19,696 nucleotides of DNA from Beroe ovata. Taxonomy: Eukaryota; Ctenophora; Nuda; Beroida; Beroidae. Shown in pieces: positions 9,480 through 19,240 of this stretch. Each line of letters opens with the position of its first letter. The stretch's first letter is position 1. The notes beneath the pieces were generated by a model, which ran no database searches, was not told the DNA's origin, and saw only the letters and a list, made by a program, of their open reading frames with translations. The stretch lies in contig CAMPET010000247.1 in the NCBI GenBank assembly GCA_946803715.1, positions 20,973 through 40,668 of the forward strand. Reading direction: 5' to 3'. A program made the position numbers and the translations under genes.

Positions 9480-12450
9480 TCACTGCATCCCCAGCTTCTC
9501 AAGATCATCTTTGCTGATCGTTGACTGCAATCCTCGGATAACTTCTTGATTTTCGGGGTTGTTTTCGGCCAACATCCTCAAACCCACGATGCTCCACTGC
9601 ATAAGGTAAGGGTTCTGTTGATCGACCACACAATGGTTCATAATTGTCTGCATTCCTCCCAACATTCTTACTTTGTCCTGAATCATGGTGTGCTGGTTAC
9701 TGGGAAATTCAACTCAACCATTTTACATGATGCTGGAAATCTACACGGGGGTACCTGATGTGATTTATTCTTGCAGCACATGTTTGTGATTATTCTAATA
9801 AGCTCTTTCCTGATAGCAAAACTCCCATCCGGATCAACCTGACAAGATTTCAAGAAATGAACATTGAAACAAATTATCTAATTCAAGCGTATTCTTGAAC
9901 AACATTATCAGGTCTCCTACCTCATTTTGTTTCCTATCAAACTTCATGGGCTTCTTGGAGTTGATATCATTCAGCATCTTAACGACACATTCCAGAAAGG
10001 GTGTGTTGTTTGTGATGCGTGTGTAATATTCAAATAGCCCGGTAACGTCCGCTAGCAAATGTAGTACACGGACAGTTAGACCTCCCCCTTCAGGTACCTC
10101 TTTCCCTGTCAATGTGTTATCGTGAAGTGGGAATAATGTCAAGGCCTCATTTGAAACGGGTAATGAAGAGATCATAATGCAACCATGAAATCGGATATCG
10201 TAATTTGAATTTCTGCGTCTACAGGTGATGACTGATGCACGAAAATACGTCTATAATGTACGTGATAGGGGTTGAATCTAACCGAGAGCCATGTCAATGA
10301 TCTGATCTCTGTTTCGAGCTAGCAATCTCGCCAGATACAGGAATGTGGAAACCGGCACAGCACTCTCCAACTCCCCTAACAACTGCTTCTTACTCGGGGT
10401 AGGAGCCGTACTCAACTTCTCTGATAGCACTTCTGCAACGCGTGATATGAGTCACGTGATGTAACTGTGTTTCCATCAATGCAAAGTCACGTGACCAATG
10501 CAAAGTCACGTGACCACGTGACAAATGCAAAGTCACGTGACCACTGATCTTACCTATGACAGTGTATGTGAGGCGGTGGTTGTTCTCACAGATCTCGAAT
10601 AGTTCAATGAACTTCTCCACACATATCAGACCCTCGACAAAGAGTTGTGCCCATTCCAAACAGTTGGGTTGCTCGCACAGCCCCACACAACTTCTCACGA
10701 TACTGTGCCCTTCCGGCGAGGCAAGCATTTCCTGATGAATAAGTCAACTGACTTATTATAGTTCCATAATTTTTACTGCAAATTCCGGTAGGAAACCAAC
10801 TATCATATCTCTCAACTCAAAAACTCACATCGAGCGGCTTGCTGCCAATCCAGGCAGAACAATGGAATAGAATAGCACACATGTAGTTTTTCACTTGTTT
10901 GTCGGTGCTATCCAGTAGGGTGGAGACAAGGCTGGGGTAGAGACGTGCCCATGCCGCGCCTTGCACCGCGTGATTGCCCACACACAAGTTGCACGTGAGC
11001 TGGAGAGCCGCGCGGATAACCTGAGTAGGCAGAGAGGGTAACCCCTAACTGTTACCCCAACTTTAATTGTCCTGATCCTGTGTATCTACATGGATAATGT
11101 ATAGTGCAAATTCAGATTACGCATGAAATTCCGCACTTCTTGAATAGTGTCTGTCATGGATGCTAGGTAGCTCTAGCGCATTGAATCCAAATGCATACCC
11201 TGTCATTTATTATTATTAATGATGAATAGCCACGAATAAACTAAATAAAGTAATTTGTGGAACTGTGTACTGAATATCTAACAAGCAACACTCAGCCACG
11301 ACTCGGATATGCTTCATGTAATATTGTTAAGTCGATAACAGAGTATATTGGCTATTGCAAATGCAAGACGCAAGTGTTTAAATGTACTGTCGGCTGTATT
11401 GTGCGTTTAATGGTGTGAATGTAGTAGTTAATGTGGGTGTAGTCGGTGGACGATGAATGATGATAGAATGAACAGTTGACAAAATCAACATGAGACCTGG
11501 TCAGTGGTCCATGGACGTGCCACAATGAAGAGGACTGGAACGAATATTGGACCATGTTATTAACTCACTTCGATACAGAGAGGAGTGTAGGCAAGGGAGT
11601 AGGGAATCTTGTGTTTCACTCTGTGACACTTCATCCCAACTTGGTGATAGAAGGAAATGCAGTCGAGTATCAGGTCCAAGAGACCTGCGTGTAATCCATA
11701 CTGTGACTAATGACTATAGGAATGGCCATAAATTGATTCAATTCACAGATACTTCTATCAGCTGTTCTTTTTGACAAAAACTACCTATTCAGTAATGATT
11801 TGATTATGGTTTCGATTAGACATAGCTATTGTTAGCAGAAGTGGATGAATGAATCAATACCTGTTTTGACATGAAGGAACTGATTACGTGGTATATTGAC
11901 CACACTGTTTCTCAGCAGTCTCACTATGTTAGCAGTTGCAATAATGGTGACAGTCACAATGTCTACATCCCGCTGTGTCAACGTGGACAGGTTGTCCATC
12001 TGTGAAATATTGTGTTAGACCTGGCATGCAGCCAAATTTTCCAATAATATTCGATCAATTCTCATTTCAAATCAAGTGGCCGAGTTTTGAATTTCCAAAA
12101 TGATACTAAAACCTTCTGCTGGACGTCTTCATTAGCTTTCTTCAACAGTAGCTTCAAACTGTTGTACATCACTTCATCAAACTTTTCGCAGCACTGAAAT
12201 GTACATTTTAGGTACATTGCACAATACATTTATATCCGACACGTTCTAAACTAACGATAAATAGTTTTCTGTTGCAGAATTGAACTGCACTGCAGTATTT
12301 AGTTTTCATCACCTCAGTACTCCTTGCCCATTTCAATAGATCTGTTAAGACACGAGAAAGATCATTCCATTCCACAAAGGGCTTTGCTGCATTGGGCCCG
12401 GCCCACACACCTCTCCTTAATCGGTCAAAGTGTCTCTCAACATCAACCAT
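9480..12450 (-). CDS. ATXN10: Ataxin-10, ten exons, about 528 residues
   Basis: Minus-strand exons: 12450-12313, 12193-12113, 11999-11861, 11684-11569, 11020-10829, 10731-10554, 10432-10283, 10231-9921, 9838-9755, 9677-9480. Together they make 1587 bases with every junction in phase. The C-terminus fits the ataxin-10 domain: ELIRIITNMCCKNKSHQ, DKVRMLGG, then NPYLMQWSIVGLRMLAENN, against LIRLIGNLCYKNKDNQDKV and NPFLTEWVIYAIRNLTEDN in human. Upstream exons give the helical armadillo-type repeats (for example LQLTCNLCVGNHAVQGAAW). Human ATXN10 is 475 residues and cytoplasmic; reported roles are in neurite growth and cytokinesis. The start is the first in-frame ATG (MVDVERHFDRL). The acceptor of exon 8 (GTGCATCAG, a 51-bp intron) was chosen by phase and adds about 25 residues not in human, so that edge is uncertain. 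Intron 6 has an E-box array. The actin-related gene lies 275 bp upstream. Confidence 0.92.
10451..10542. promoter_or_regulatory. Array of five CACGTG E-boxes inside ataxin-10 intron 6
   Basis: CACGTG occurs at 10453-10458, 10488-10493, 10507-10512, 10515-10520 and 10534-10539. Three lie in identical 19-bp units (AATGCAAAGTCACGTGACC at 10479, 10498 and 10524), giving the palindrome GTCACGTGAC, which matches the E-box/CLEAR type bound by bHLH-zip factors such as USF and TFE/MITF in animals. The array fills most of a 121-bp intron. Regulatory function is inference; it may be only a tandem repeat that happens to carry the motif. Confidence 0.5.
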
Positions 12451-12725
12451 GCTTATCAGCAATTGATAGTGCCAAGTTTCATACCATAAAATCTGAACAT
12501 GTATAAGTTAAGTGTCAAATATGACAGCAAAAGTTGAAAAACAACAAAGATATTTGAATGGTTATGGAATTTTGTAGAAGTCTATAGCTCAAGATGTGTT
12601 TTATAAAACATAATGCTTAGCTAGATATCAAAATTTACATAAATTCTCGATAATAAATTGTTCAAATGAATTGTCAAACAAAAACAAGAAACGTCAAGTA
12701 CATTAAAGTGAAACCGGAGGATCAT

Positions 12726-13802
12726 TCATGTCAATATTGCAGAATTGTGCACAGGATTGATAAATTTGTTATGAAGACCACTTGCCCCATGCTCTTCATA
12801 CACCCCTTTACTGATCCAGTAAGAATTCATCGTAGAAAGGGAAGCAAGTATTGAGCCTCCAATCCAGGGTGAAAAAATTCGATCAGGTGCCTTGATAACA
12901 TTGAATCTCAAATTTTCGTGTGTGGCATCAGTCAACTTATGAATATTCTTTGATAATTCTTCTGGAAATCCTGATATCAGTGTATTACCACCAGACAAAA
13001 TGATGTTCACAAACAAGTCCCTACGACAGTGCATATCTGCAGTCATGATACTTTCATAAATGAGTTTGCCCACTGAAACTTGAGAACCAGGGGAAAATTG
13101 GGGGACAGCCTGCAAACACTCTTCCACCTGAGATGGACTAAACGAAACAGTTGACCCATCCGGGAGCTCTATTTCAGATTCCTTATCCTGATCAATACCA
13201 CAACACTCTTTCAGGGGTATTACAAATTCAGGTTTATCCTCTAATCCTATTCCTCCACTACCAATAAATGCACTTATGTCCTGAGACAAAAAAGCTCCGC
13301 CATAGTTGATTGAGTTTATTGACTCAGAAATCATGAATCCTTCATAAATTACCATGGTTTCTGTGGCTAAATTCCCAGACTCAACAACAACCCCACAACC
13401 CCTCCCAGAGCTGTATAAAGAAAGAACTGGGGATGGAGCTACATATGCATGAGGAAATCCAAACTTCTCAAATACTATTTCCAAAATATCTTCTCTCCGC
13501 TTCCTGCTTTCATAAAAGTGTTCAGTAAAGAGCGCTGGTAGTTGGTCAATTTGGGAATTGACATCTTTTGAGAGTTTACTACAACATGCTTCTAAAATAG
13601 ATTCTAGATCATCAATGTCCATGTTCTGTTCATCCCAAAGTTTGAAACCATTCTCCAAATATTTGCCTTTCAAATCTGCTGACTGCCAATAATGCATCAA
13701 AACTGCTGGTTCCTCTTCACCTGCAACCCCAACTCTAGCAGTATGAGACCCAATGTCAAAAACGAGAGGTTCTCCTTCATCTATATCCCAGGTCGATGAC
13801 AT
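12726..13802 (-). CDS. Intronless actin-related protein, closest to ACTL6/BAF53 (Arp4), divergent
   Basis: One uninterrupted frame of 358 residues runs from ATG at 13802 to TGA at 12726. N-terminal LVFDIGSHTARVGVAGE matches the first phosphate loop of Arp4/BAF53. GVVVESGNLATETMVIYEG is the second phosphate loop, with the aspartates of actin's LDSGDG replaced (ESGN). ELPDGSTVSF, IILSGGNTLISGF and FSPWIGGSILASLSTM, ISKGVYEEHG are actin C-terminal motifs. LSGGNTLI and the RR/KRRED-EIVFE stretch look more like BAF53 than actin, Arp10 or others. BAF53 is about 429 residues and works in chromatin remodelling and acetyltransferase complexes. Here subdomain 2 (after GVAGEEEP) is shortened, and ATP binding may be weak. 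The neighbours are intron-rich, so lack of introns suggests a retrocopy that has stayed open. It diverges from the RRM gene and ends 275 bp before ataxin-10. Actin superfamily is firm; the subfamily is less so. Confidence 0.85.
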   Translation of the reverse strand: MSSTWDIDEGEPLVFDIGSHTARVGVAGEEEPAVLMHYWQSADLKGKYLENGFKLWDEQNMDIDDLESILEACCSKLSKDVNSQIDQLPALFTEHFYESRKRREDILEIVFEKFGFPHAYVAPSPVLSLYSSGRGCGVVVESGNLATETMVIYEGFMISESINSINYGGAFLSQDISAFIGSGGIGLEDKPEFVIPLKECCGIDQDKESEIELPDGSTVSFSPSQVEECLQAVPQFSPGSQVSVGKLIYESIMTADMHCRRDLFVNIILSGGNTLISGFPEELSKNIHKLTDATHENLRFNVIKAPDRIFSPWIGGSILASLSTMNSYWISKGVYEEHGASGLHNKFINPVHNSAILT

Positions 13803-13978
13803 GTTTCATATTAAATCGAATTCCAACTTTCCAAATTCCCAGAACAAGAAAATGCTCAATGTTTAAACCCCAACCCAACATTTCCAGCCATGGCTAAAGA
13901 TAAGAAGTATTTCAATCAAACTTGTCGATAAAATATTGAAACTCTCATTCAATTTAATTTTTCCCTCTTATGTTTATA

Positions 13979-14110
13979 GTAATGAAATTATGATTGATGA
14001 AATTATTATGATTGATGAAATTATGATAGATGATATTATAATTGATGAAATTATAATTGATGAATTATAAGTAGTGAAATAATAATAATAATAATGATAA
14101 TAATAATATA
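13979..14110. repeat. AT-rich tandem repeat (ATTATGATTGATGAA)n followed by (AAT)n
   Basis: About five imperfect 13-16 bp units built on ATTATGATTGATGAAATT run from 13979 to about 14068 and pass into an AAT trinucleotide microsatellite at about 14077-14110. It lies 180-310 bp upstream of the actin-related gene's ATG. Confidence 0.85.
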
Positions 14111-14229
14111 ATATAGAAGTTTTGCCATGAATAATGATAAAATATAAGCAAATAAATCAAATAAAAAGGATAGCGGCATCACATGGTATAAGATAAAATA
14201 AGATAGAATAGAATAGATCAATGCCGTGT

Positions 14230-14520
14230 GAAAATGTACTGCACACGTTGCGCGCCCGCTGTTCTACTCAGCGCGCGGAGTATTTGGGTCACGCAGCGCA
14301 GGAACATGTAAAAATTATATTTGTTGATTGATGATAGACCTGTACGCTGCGCGTGCGTTCACGTCGAGAATTTCTTTTTGCGCGCGCGGCGCGGACATAT
14401 ATCGTACAAAATTGAATAAGCTGCATCAGCGCGGCGGTTTAGCATTGCACATGCACCAAACAAAAACCATGCCAGTATGCCATGCAACAGAGCAGGCGAG
14501 CCGCGCGGAATACATGGCAC
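14230..14520. repeat. CpG-dense dispersed repeat, copy 2
   Basis: This is the second member of the family seen at 8930-9265. It keeps GATTGATGATAGAC, GTCGAGAATTTC, TTGCGCGCGCG and GCATCAGCGCGG in the same order and strand as copy 1. The rest of the block is rich in GCGCGC and stands out from flanking DNA. Open frames through it show no domain. Confidence 0.65.
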
Positions 14521-14606
14521 GGAATATCTGATGTCATGTCATGTGCACATGCATTTGCATTGCGCCGTTGCATATTTACATTGTACATTCTGCTTGTTAG
14601 ATTACT

Positions 14607-14635
14607 CTGTACTCGAGTACAGCTAGATCTAGCTG
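14607..14635. promoter_or_regulatory. Two overlapping 16-bp perfect palindromes
   Basis: CTGTACTCGAGTACAG (14607-14622) and CAGCTAGATCTAGCTG (14620-14635) are each exact palindromes and share the three bases CAG. They sit 352 bp upstream of the RRM gene's ATG. Dimeric transcription factors favour such sites, but no specific factor is assigned. Confidence 0.5.
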
Positions 14636-14986
14636 TTGGGAATCTTGATCTGGGTTGTGCAACGCCAACAAGTACACTCTAAATTTGGGATTAGAGCATG
14701 CGATGGGCAGTGCAAACTGCATAGTCATATAACTGCATAGTCATGGTGTTGTTGTGCAAATCCTGAGTCTCTAGGGAATAGTTGAGGCAGCAGAAACTTG
14801 GTTGCAATTATTCAATTTTGTTCAGTTTATGTTTCAGATGAATGAACATTGTAGGCAGTGAGACAAAGTCAATTGAATCAAACAGTTGAATTGTACAGTT
14901 GATGCTAATTTACAATCTACCATTTGTAAAAGAATGTTTATACCATCTGTCAACATAAAAAGTCTTTTAGCAATTAGGTTTCACAA

Positions 14987-15928
14987 ATGACTGAGGGTGA
15001 TCACACATTGGAGGACAGTGTTGACAATGGTGTTGACAATGGTGTTACAATCTCTGAAGAGAATGTCTCAGAGTCAAATGGAAGTAATTCTGATAAAACT
15101 CCAGCTAACTGGGTGGATTATGCTGAGGATAGGTATGTCTCGCCCATCATCATATGATTGTTTCTCATCCTTTCAATGTTAGAATCCTTTCTCAAAAAGA
15201 GTCAGGTTGTAGTGAAAGTCACTTAGTGTTGAAATTTGAAATATTTCAGGAAAATCTATGTCAGCTCTCTTAACTTTGCTACAAGAAATGGTAAAATATT
15301 AGGATCCATTTGATTTAAACTTTGACCGACTTAAAGTATCTTGTTAAGGGTCCAATTGTAATTACTATATATCTGATACAAACTTTTGTTCACACTAGAC
15401 TCTCTAAAAGCCTACTTTGAGAAGTTTGGAGAAGTCGAAAAAGCTGAGGTGAAAATGGAGAGTGCAAATAGATCCAGGTAAAGAAAATAAATAAATATTG
15501 CCTGAGAATGCCATAATCATGTTTTGATCAATATAAACCTCTTTAGTTTGGACTACTGTATACTTAAGACTACAGCACAAATAACTTTAGGGGCTTTGGA
15601 TTTGTAATATTTGATGATCCTGAAGTACTTGATTCTCTCTTGGAGCAAAAGCACTCTCTTGATGGTAGGGAGGTAAGTGAAATGTTACCTTTGCATGGAA
15701 TGAAATACATACAATCTATGCAAATTACTATCTGAGCTCAAATGTTGCTACTGGCACTGATCATTGATATGGAGAAGTTATTAACAAACTCACTTTGCAT
15801 TTCAGATTGAAGTTAAGAGGGCAATTACCATGAAAGAGAAATTCTCTACCAATAAGCTGTTCGTGGGAGGTCTCCCACCAAAACTAGCAAATGATGATGT
15901 CGTGGAGTTTTTCAACGGCTTTGGGGAG
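14987..15928 (+). CDS. Tandem-RRM RNA-binding protein of the hnRNP A/B-DAZAP1-Musashi type (3' end not found)
   Basis: Exons: 14987-15132, 15250-15290, 15399-15477, 15591-15672, 15806-15928, all GT-AG and in phase, giving 157 residues. An acidic, serine/asparagine-rich leader (residues 1-49) precedes RRM1, with RNP2 KIYVSSL at about 50-56 and RNP1 RGFGFVIF at about 89-96. A short linker (EVKRAITMKEKFSTN) leads to RRM2, whose RNP2 is KLFVGGLP (about 133-140). Exon 5 ends at FFNGFGE, before RRM2's RNP1. The KRA linker and FVGG fit proteins with paired RRMs that bind single-stranded RNA. No following exon with an RGFGFV-type motif was seen to 19696. If the last donor is not used, the frame reads on to a stop near 16036, giving a protein with half of RRM2. 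So the gene has a long next intron, is truncated, or has an intron-retention form. Confidence 0.85.
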
Positions 15929-16268
15929 GTAAGCTGTCATTATGGTAATGCAGGTTCATTGAAACTTAGTATGGATTGGATGTTTCAACCCTTATTCCTC
16001 ATCCAGTTCAATTCATATCTCTATACCATGCTGTAAAACCTTTCAAGAAATAGTGTTGATTATAAACTGAAACAATACTCGGCGTCTGAAAATTGAAGTT
16101 TCCATAAGTAGTTCATGCACTTATACAATAAGTATACTAAGAAAATACCTTAATACGTGATACCAACTTGATAATGCAACAATCTTAATGTTCAATGACA
16201 AAAATGTTACTATCGTAATAATAACACTTCGAATTGGTCATATTATCTCATATCGGCGATATGTAGAG
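15929..16268. other. Non-coding stretch after the last RRM exon
   Basis: This begins with the donor GTAAGC of RRM exon 5. The exon 5 frame stays open to 16036 without RRM-like residues. The rest is AT-rich with no gene seen, and the opposite-strand frame at 16269 starts right after it. Confidence 0.5.
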
Positions 16269-17575
16269 TCAAAGATCTCCCCGCTTGTCTTGGTGCTCTG
16301 GGGGTGATCTACAGAGGGGAGGGCATAAGTAGAGCGCCACGAGGAAAACAAGTGCAGCTATTCCAATAACGAAGATGAAGATAAGGAATTCACTGAACAT
16401 GTTATCCTTTAGACGTTGTGCAACCATTTCCTCTGCCTTTTCCTTGTCCAGTTTGAATAGCAAGAAGGGCAGCATCCTAACCACTGTGACATAGTGTATT
16501 AATTTGGTTTCGTAAGAGCAATGATTATAAACTGATAGTCGTATACTGATACAGAAGGAAATCAAAAAAAACGGTAGGTATTGATAAGACACTGCTCTTT
16601 ATCAAATAGTACAAAATAAGTGAGCAGCAACAGTCAGTGTACAATTGATTTGCTGCCCTCATGGGACCCACGGTCGGAATGTATGCACGATTTCATGTCG
16701 ATCAGGAAATTCAAAAAACATATGTGGCTCAAACATCAAAAATACATGCTGTGTTTGCGCCTTAGAGGTGAACAATTTGGATTGTGATTGTCGATGAGCA
16801 AATATTAATGCCCAGGAAATTTTCCAAACTTTTACCTAAGCACTCAGATCCCAAGCTAGATATATTGTTCTAAAAGGCACAAGCTGTTGTGTTTTACGTG
16901 TTAGAACTACAAGAAAATGTGGTGACTATCATAATTCAGAAGTTATGACACCATTTATTTTGTAATATTCAATGAGGACGGGTAGGTAACCTGATTTGGT
17001 CGTATGTCGCCCTGAACTTGACTCCTTCGTTTTGAATTAGCACATCAAATTTAGCACACTTCAGTTTAGACATGATAGGCTCTGAAGGTTCACACATCGA
17101 AAATAGGATGTGAATGCTATCAACGTTCAGATAGAGATTACTTTAACAACTATCGTTCTATCTCTCCTTATACGGTGTTGAAAAGCTCATATTTTGCCCC
17201 GAGAAATTACTTCTATAATGATGTTATTTTCATGTATTATATGTGGCTTCGAGATTTGGCATGTTATTGAAATATACTTTATGGTAGTCAAGTTTATCCT
17301 AGTCATGACTTACTTACTTTTGAAAAAAAAATCAATCACAATAAACTGAATGTATGTCTCTGCTCATTTTATGTAGTATATTACGAGTTTTCTACTTCTA
17401 TGATAGTGCTCAATATGAAAGTAGATTTTACGTATTTACGGTAGGTTTCAGACCTCCAAAACAAGGATATAATTATAGTAGTTAGCTGCGACGGCAGTAT
17501 TCTTGCTGCTTGAGCATCGAAATTCATAGTTCCAGCCGAACAACAACTCTTCCCGAGTTTTGTATAATCTTCCAT
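16269..17575 (-). CDS. Possible two-exon small membrane protein, 116 residues, unrecognised
   Basis: Exon 17575-17440 (45 codons plus one base, donor GTAAAT) and exon 16483-16269 (acceptor ATGTCACAG, stop TGA) join in phase across a 956-bp intron. The N-terminus MEDYTKLGKSCCSAG is polar; a hydrophobic patch LTTIIISLFW follows. The second exon has LPFLLFKL, a charged helix (DKEKAEEMVAQRLKDN), a strong membrane helix (EFLIFIFVIGIAALVFLVAL), then YLCPPLC and a polar tail ending DKRGDL. An AT-rich box (AAAATATATAC on minus) lies about 35-45 bases upstream of the ATG. Another donor (AG before GTCTGA) with the acceptor GGTTAG also keeps the frame, and the second exon alone could start at its own ATG near 16475. 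The second exon is more credible than the first. No family recognised. Confidence 0.4.
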
Positions 17576-19090
17576 GGAAAATCAAGTTGTAGAGATGAAT
17601 GGCACGAATGTATATATTTTAATGAGTGGAGGAGGGAATGGCCCAAAATGGGGACCTGAGACGCTCATCACGTGAAGTAGTACATTCCTCAGAACTTGTC
17701 ACATACAGGTATCAATCACAGAGTATAGGTATAGTAAACAAGCCTCTAGCCGCCCAGAATTGATAAAGCACAGGTCACTCTTTCTCCTACATCACTGATC
17801 ACTTATTAGTCTTCACCTCTACATGTTTCATTTTTTGTTTTTACAAAGTTTTCCCTTTCACGCCTTTCTCTCTCATTCTTTCTCTCTGAGCGTACTATGC
17901 TCGGGAACGTTCGTTTTTTCCGGTTCATTGTTGAGTTTCTCATTTTACAGAGTGGCGTGTGTGAGAACAATGAAAGTGATGTGAAGCTATGGATACCGAT
18001 GATAATAAACAGCATTCAACCCCTTTCGGAATTCTTTCAGCTATCCCTGACAAGAATCTATCGATAAGCTATTAATGAAGACTGCAGTATTTTTGTGTAT
18101 CAGCTGCTAGTAAAATATGCGTGATGAACTAATGTAGTACATGATATGTAGGAATGTTCCGAAGCTTCGACAAACCTCCATGAAATATTGAAATAGCAGG
18201 ACGTCCCACCCAACTATTGAAGTTGTGCATTGTGCAGAAAATGCCAGAATTATGCCAAAACTAGACAGCTCGCTCTCCCTAGTAGGGATAGATTGAGAAG
18301 GTATTTTAGATGCAGGACAGAGTTGCATAGTGATCTATCCTGCATGGATTCCTTGCAACATTTGTAACTGCTCTAAACGTAATGCTTCTCGATGCTGGGT
18401 GACTTGGATTCATTTAAATATATATGCACGAGCAACCACCTAATCACTTCCTTTCTCATTAAAACGGGTGTGTCGTCGATACAACCGCTGCTCCGCAGAA
18501 CCGGGGATAGTTATAATTGTGCCCTGCAGTCTTCCAGTGGTGTCAGGGTTGTGTCAGGCACCAGAGGGAGAGCCTAGTGAGTCACTTTTCTGTTCACCAT
18601 CAAGAATATGGTGACTTACAAAAGCCCGACACCAATTAGACAGTAGACACCAATGGAAAACAGAACCTAGTGAGTGCTGACACCGCCCTTGACTACTCAC
18701 TTCTCAGTGAAGAGAGTTTGTGTCATGAGTGGTGTCTGAGCACTTTCACGGTTTTCTCCGGGGGTGAGGTTCTTACACAGAGATTACCAAACGGTTCATA
18801 CATCAATCTTCTTGGTAACACCCTCTCTCCATACCAATACAACCACTCACCCAAATTAGCATGTTCAATATTGTACGTATACCCAATATTCATTTCATCA
18901 AATCGTTCAGAGGTATCATGCTATACGATATATAACTATGGAAGCAAGGTTATTCTTAATTTGGTGGCTTGGGTGTGGTGTAAGAATTGATAATTCGTTG
19001 AGAGACAGAGAGAGAGAATTGCAAATTGGATCTAGTTCATTGCAATACTTCGTGTCTGGTTTCAAAGTGGGGAAGTTGTAGGAGCTTCAC

Positions 19091-19240
19091 ACAGTGGTGT
19101 TAGTGGACACTTGTCTGAGTGGTGTTAGTGGGCAGAGTGGTGTCAGAGATCAGAGTGGTGTCAGAGTGGTGTCAAAGTGGTGTCAGAGTGGTGTTAGTGA
19201 TCAGAGTTGTGTCAGTGAGTGCTGTCAGATTGCTGTCATA
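19091..19240. repeat. GTGGTGTCAGA tandem repeat
   Basis: Around ten imperfect units of 11 bp or multiples (GTGGTGTCAGA, GTGGTGTTAGT and variants, with TCAGA insertions) run together. Read on the other strand the core is TGACACCAC, the same as the 14-bp array at 514-606 near the other end of the window. Further single copies lie at 18539-18735. Confidence 0.85.

Larger units (their letters stand above)
13803..14986. promoter_or_regulatory. Divergent intergenic region between actin-related and RRM genes
   Basis: Both flanking genes start away from this 1.2-kb stretch, so it should hold both promoters. No clear TATA box was assigned. It contains, in order, an AT-rich tandem repeat (13979-14110), the CpG-dense repeat copy 2 (about 14230-14520), a 12-bp palindrome CATGTGCACATG near 14541, two overlapping 16-bp palindromes (14607-14635), and a direct repeat ACTGCATAGTCAT near 14720-14745. 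AG dinucleotides just before the RRM ATG (CTTTTAG, AATTAG) may mark a 5' UTR intron. Confidence 0.5.

Noticed and set aside
10390-10552. Continuation of the ataxin-10 exon through the E-box repeat as coding sequence
   Set aside because: The frame stays open, but then the following exon is read out of phase and a stop comes early. Splicing out 121 bp restores the ataxin-10 frame.
12726-13802. Assignment of the actin-related gene to ACTR10 (Arp11)
   Set aside because: It keeps LPDG, SGGNTLI and SPWIGGSILASL, which ACTR10 lacks in that form. The N-terminus matches BAF53/Arp4 better.
17894-17912. Heat-shock element GGGAACGTTCG
   Set aside because: It has only two clear GAA units and no supported gene start nearby.
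17806-18015. Minus-strand frame rich in R, E and K
   Set aside because: The composition comes from a CT-rich simple tract; there is no domain or splice support.
18670-18990. 106-codon plus-strand frame
   Set aside because: It has no ATG at its start, no recognised motif and no splice context, and it lies in repeat-rich DNA. Chance is the simplest reading.
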